Positions 5,377 through 5,467 of a stretch of 5,467 bases of DNA are shown here, piece by piece. The position numbers and the translations under genes are program-made. Under the pieces are notes generated by a model, which saw nothing but the letters and a program-made list of their open reading frames with translations, was not told where the DNA came from and did no database searches. The first letter of the stretch is position 1. The number at the start of each line of letters is the position of its first letter. This DNA comes from Neisseriaceae bacterium (GTDB lineage Bacteria; Pseudomonadota; Gammaproteobacteria; Burkholderiales; Neisseriaceae), in NCBI GenBank assembly GCA_017518785.1, contig JAFWUA010000143.1, positions 1-5,467 of the forward strand, written 5' to 3'.

Positions 5377-5467
5377 GACTCCTGCAAAACTCGTCATTCT
5401 TCATTTCACGAGGTGAAATGAAGAATATAACTTATTGTTTATAAAGATTCTTCGCTATGCTCAAAAT
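5375..5467. mobile_element. Second MITE-like copy, inverted relative to the first, cut by right edge
   Basis: It starts with the same GAGACTCCTGCAAAACTCG end. Over 82 bases (5375-5456), by my alignment, it matches the reverse complement of 3390-3309 at all but four positions. The 14-bp hairpin is conserved with loop GAG. Past the match, it lacks about 12 nt (TGGCAAGCGAAG) present in the first copy, a difference in internal repeat number. The far end and any target duplication lie outside the window. Confidence 0.75.

Noticed and set aside
3235..5467. Composite transposon carrying rdgB-hemW between two element copies
   Set aside because: The copies are short and non-coding, copy 1 has its own candidate target duplication on both sides, and the cargo is ordinary core genes, so two independent insertions are simpler.

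Overview
The window looks like an AT-rich chromosomal segment from a member of the Neisseriaceae. The adenylate kinase and HemW sequences resemble what I recall of Neisseria proteins. A 12-bp repeat with a DNA-uptake-sequence (DUS) layout, AGTCTGCCGGAA, occurs seven times in under 5.5 kb and often forms paired terminators, as DUS do in that family. The repeat is not one of the DUS dialects I can recall, so I do not name a genus.

Layout from left to right. (1) 1-842, minus strand: the first 280 codons of asd (aspartate-semialdehyde dehydrogenase), running off the left edge. (2) 843-1093: a divergent promoter region for asd and adk, with an imperfect palindrome in the probable asd leader. (3) 1094-1744, plus: adk. 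(4) 1772-1814: an inverted pair of the 12-mer, a likely terminator. (5) 1850-2338, plus: folA (dihydrofolate reductase). (6) 2346-2378: a second inverted pair between convergent genes. (7) 2404-3126, minus: a pentapeptide-repeat protein of unknown role. (8) 3172-3486: a gene-free region with a 156-bp MITE-like element (19-bp terminal inverted repeats, candidate 5-bp target duplication), a degenerate palindrome that may be an older relative, and one 12-mer. (9) 3487-5313, minus: hemW and rdgB, read in the order rdgB-hemW and abutting with no spacer. (10) 5314-5467: the rdgB leader, a 12-mer with a broken partner, and the start of a second MITE-like copy in the opposite orientation, cut by the right edge.

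The recognised genes are housekeeping: the aspartate branch for lysine, threonine, methionine and diaminopimelate (asd), nucleotide balance (adk), folate reduction (folA), cleansing of non-canonical purine nucleotides (rdgB) and haem handling (hemW). The accessory content is the repeat DNA and perhaps the pentapeptide-repeat gene. The main points of interest are the apparent DUS dialect, whose position 9 departs from the CTG core of the dialects I know, and the two MITE-like copies that flank hemW-rdgB as inverted repeats. I saw no tRNA, rRNA, CRISPR array or transposase gene.
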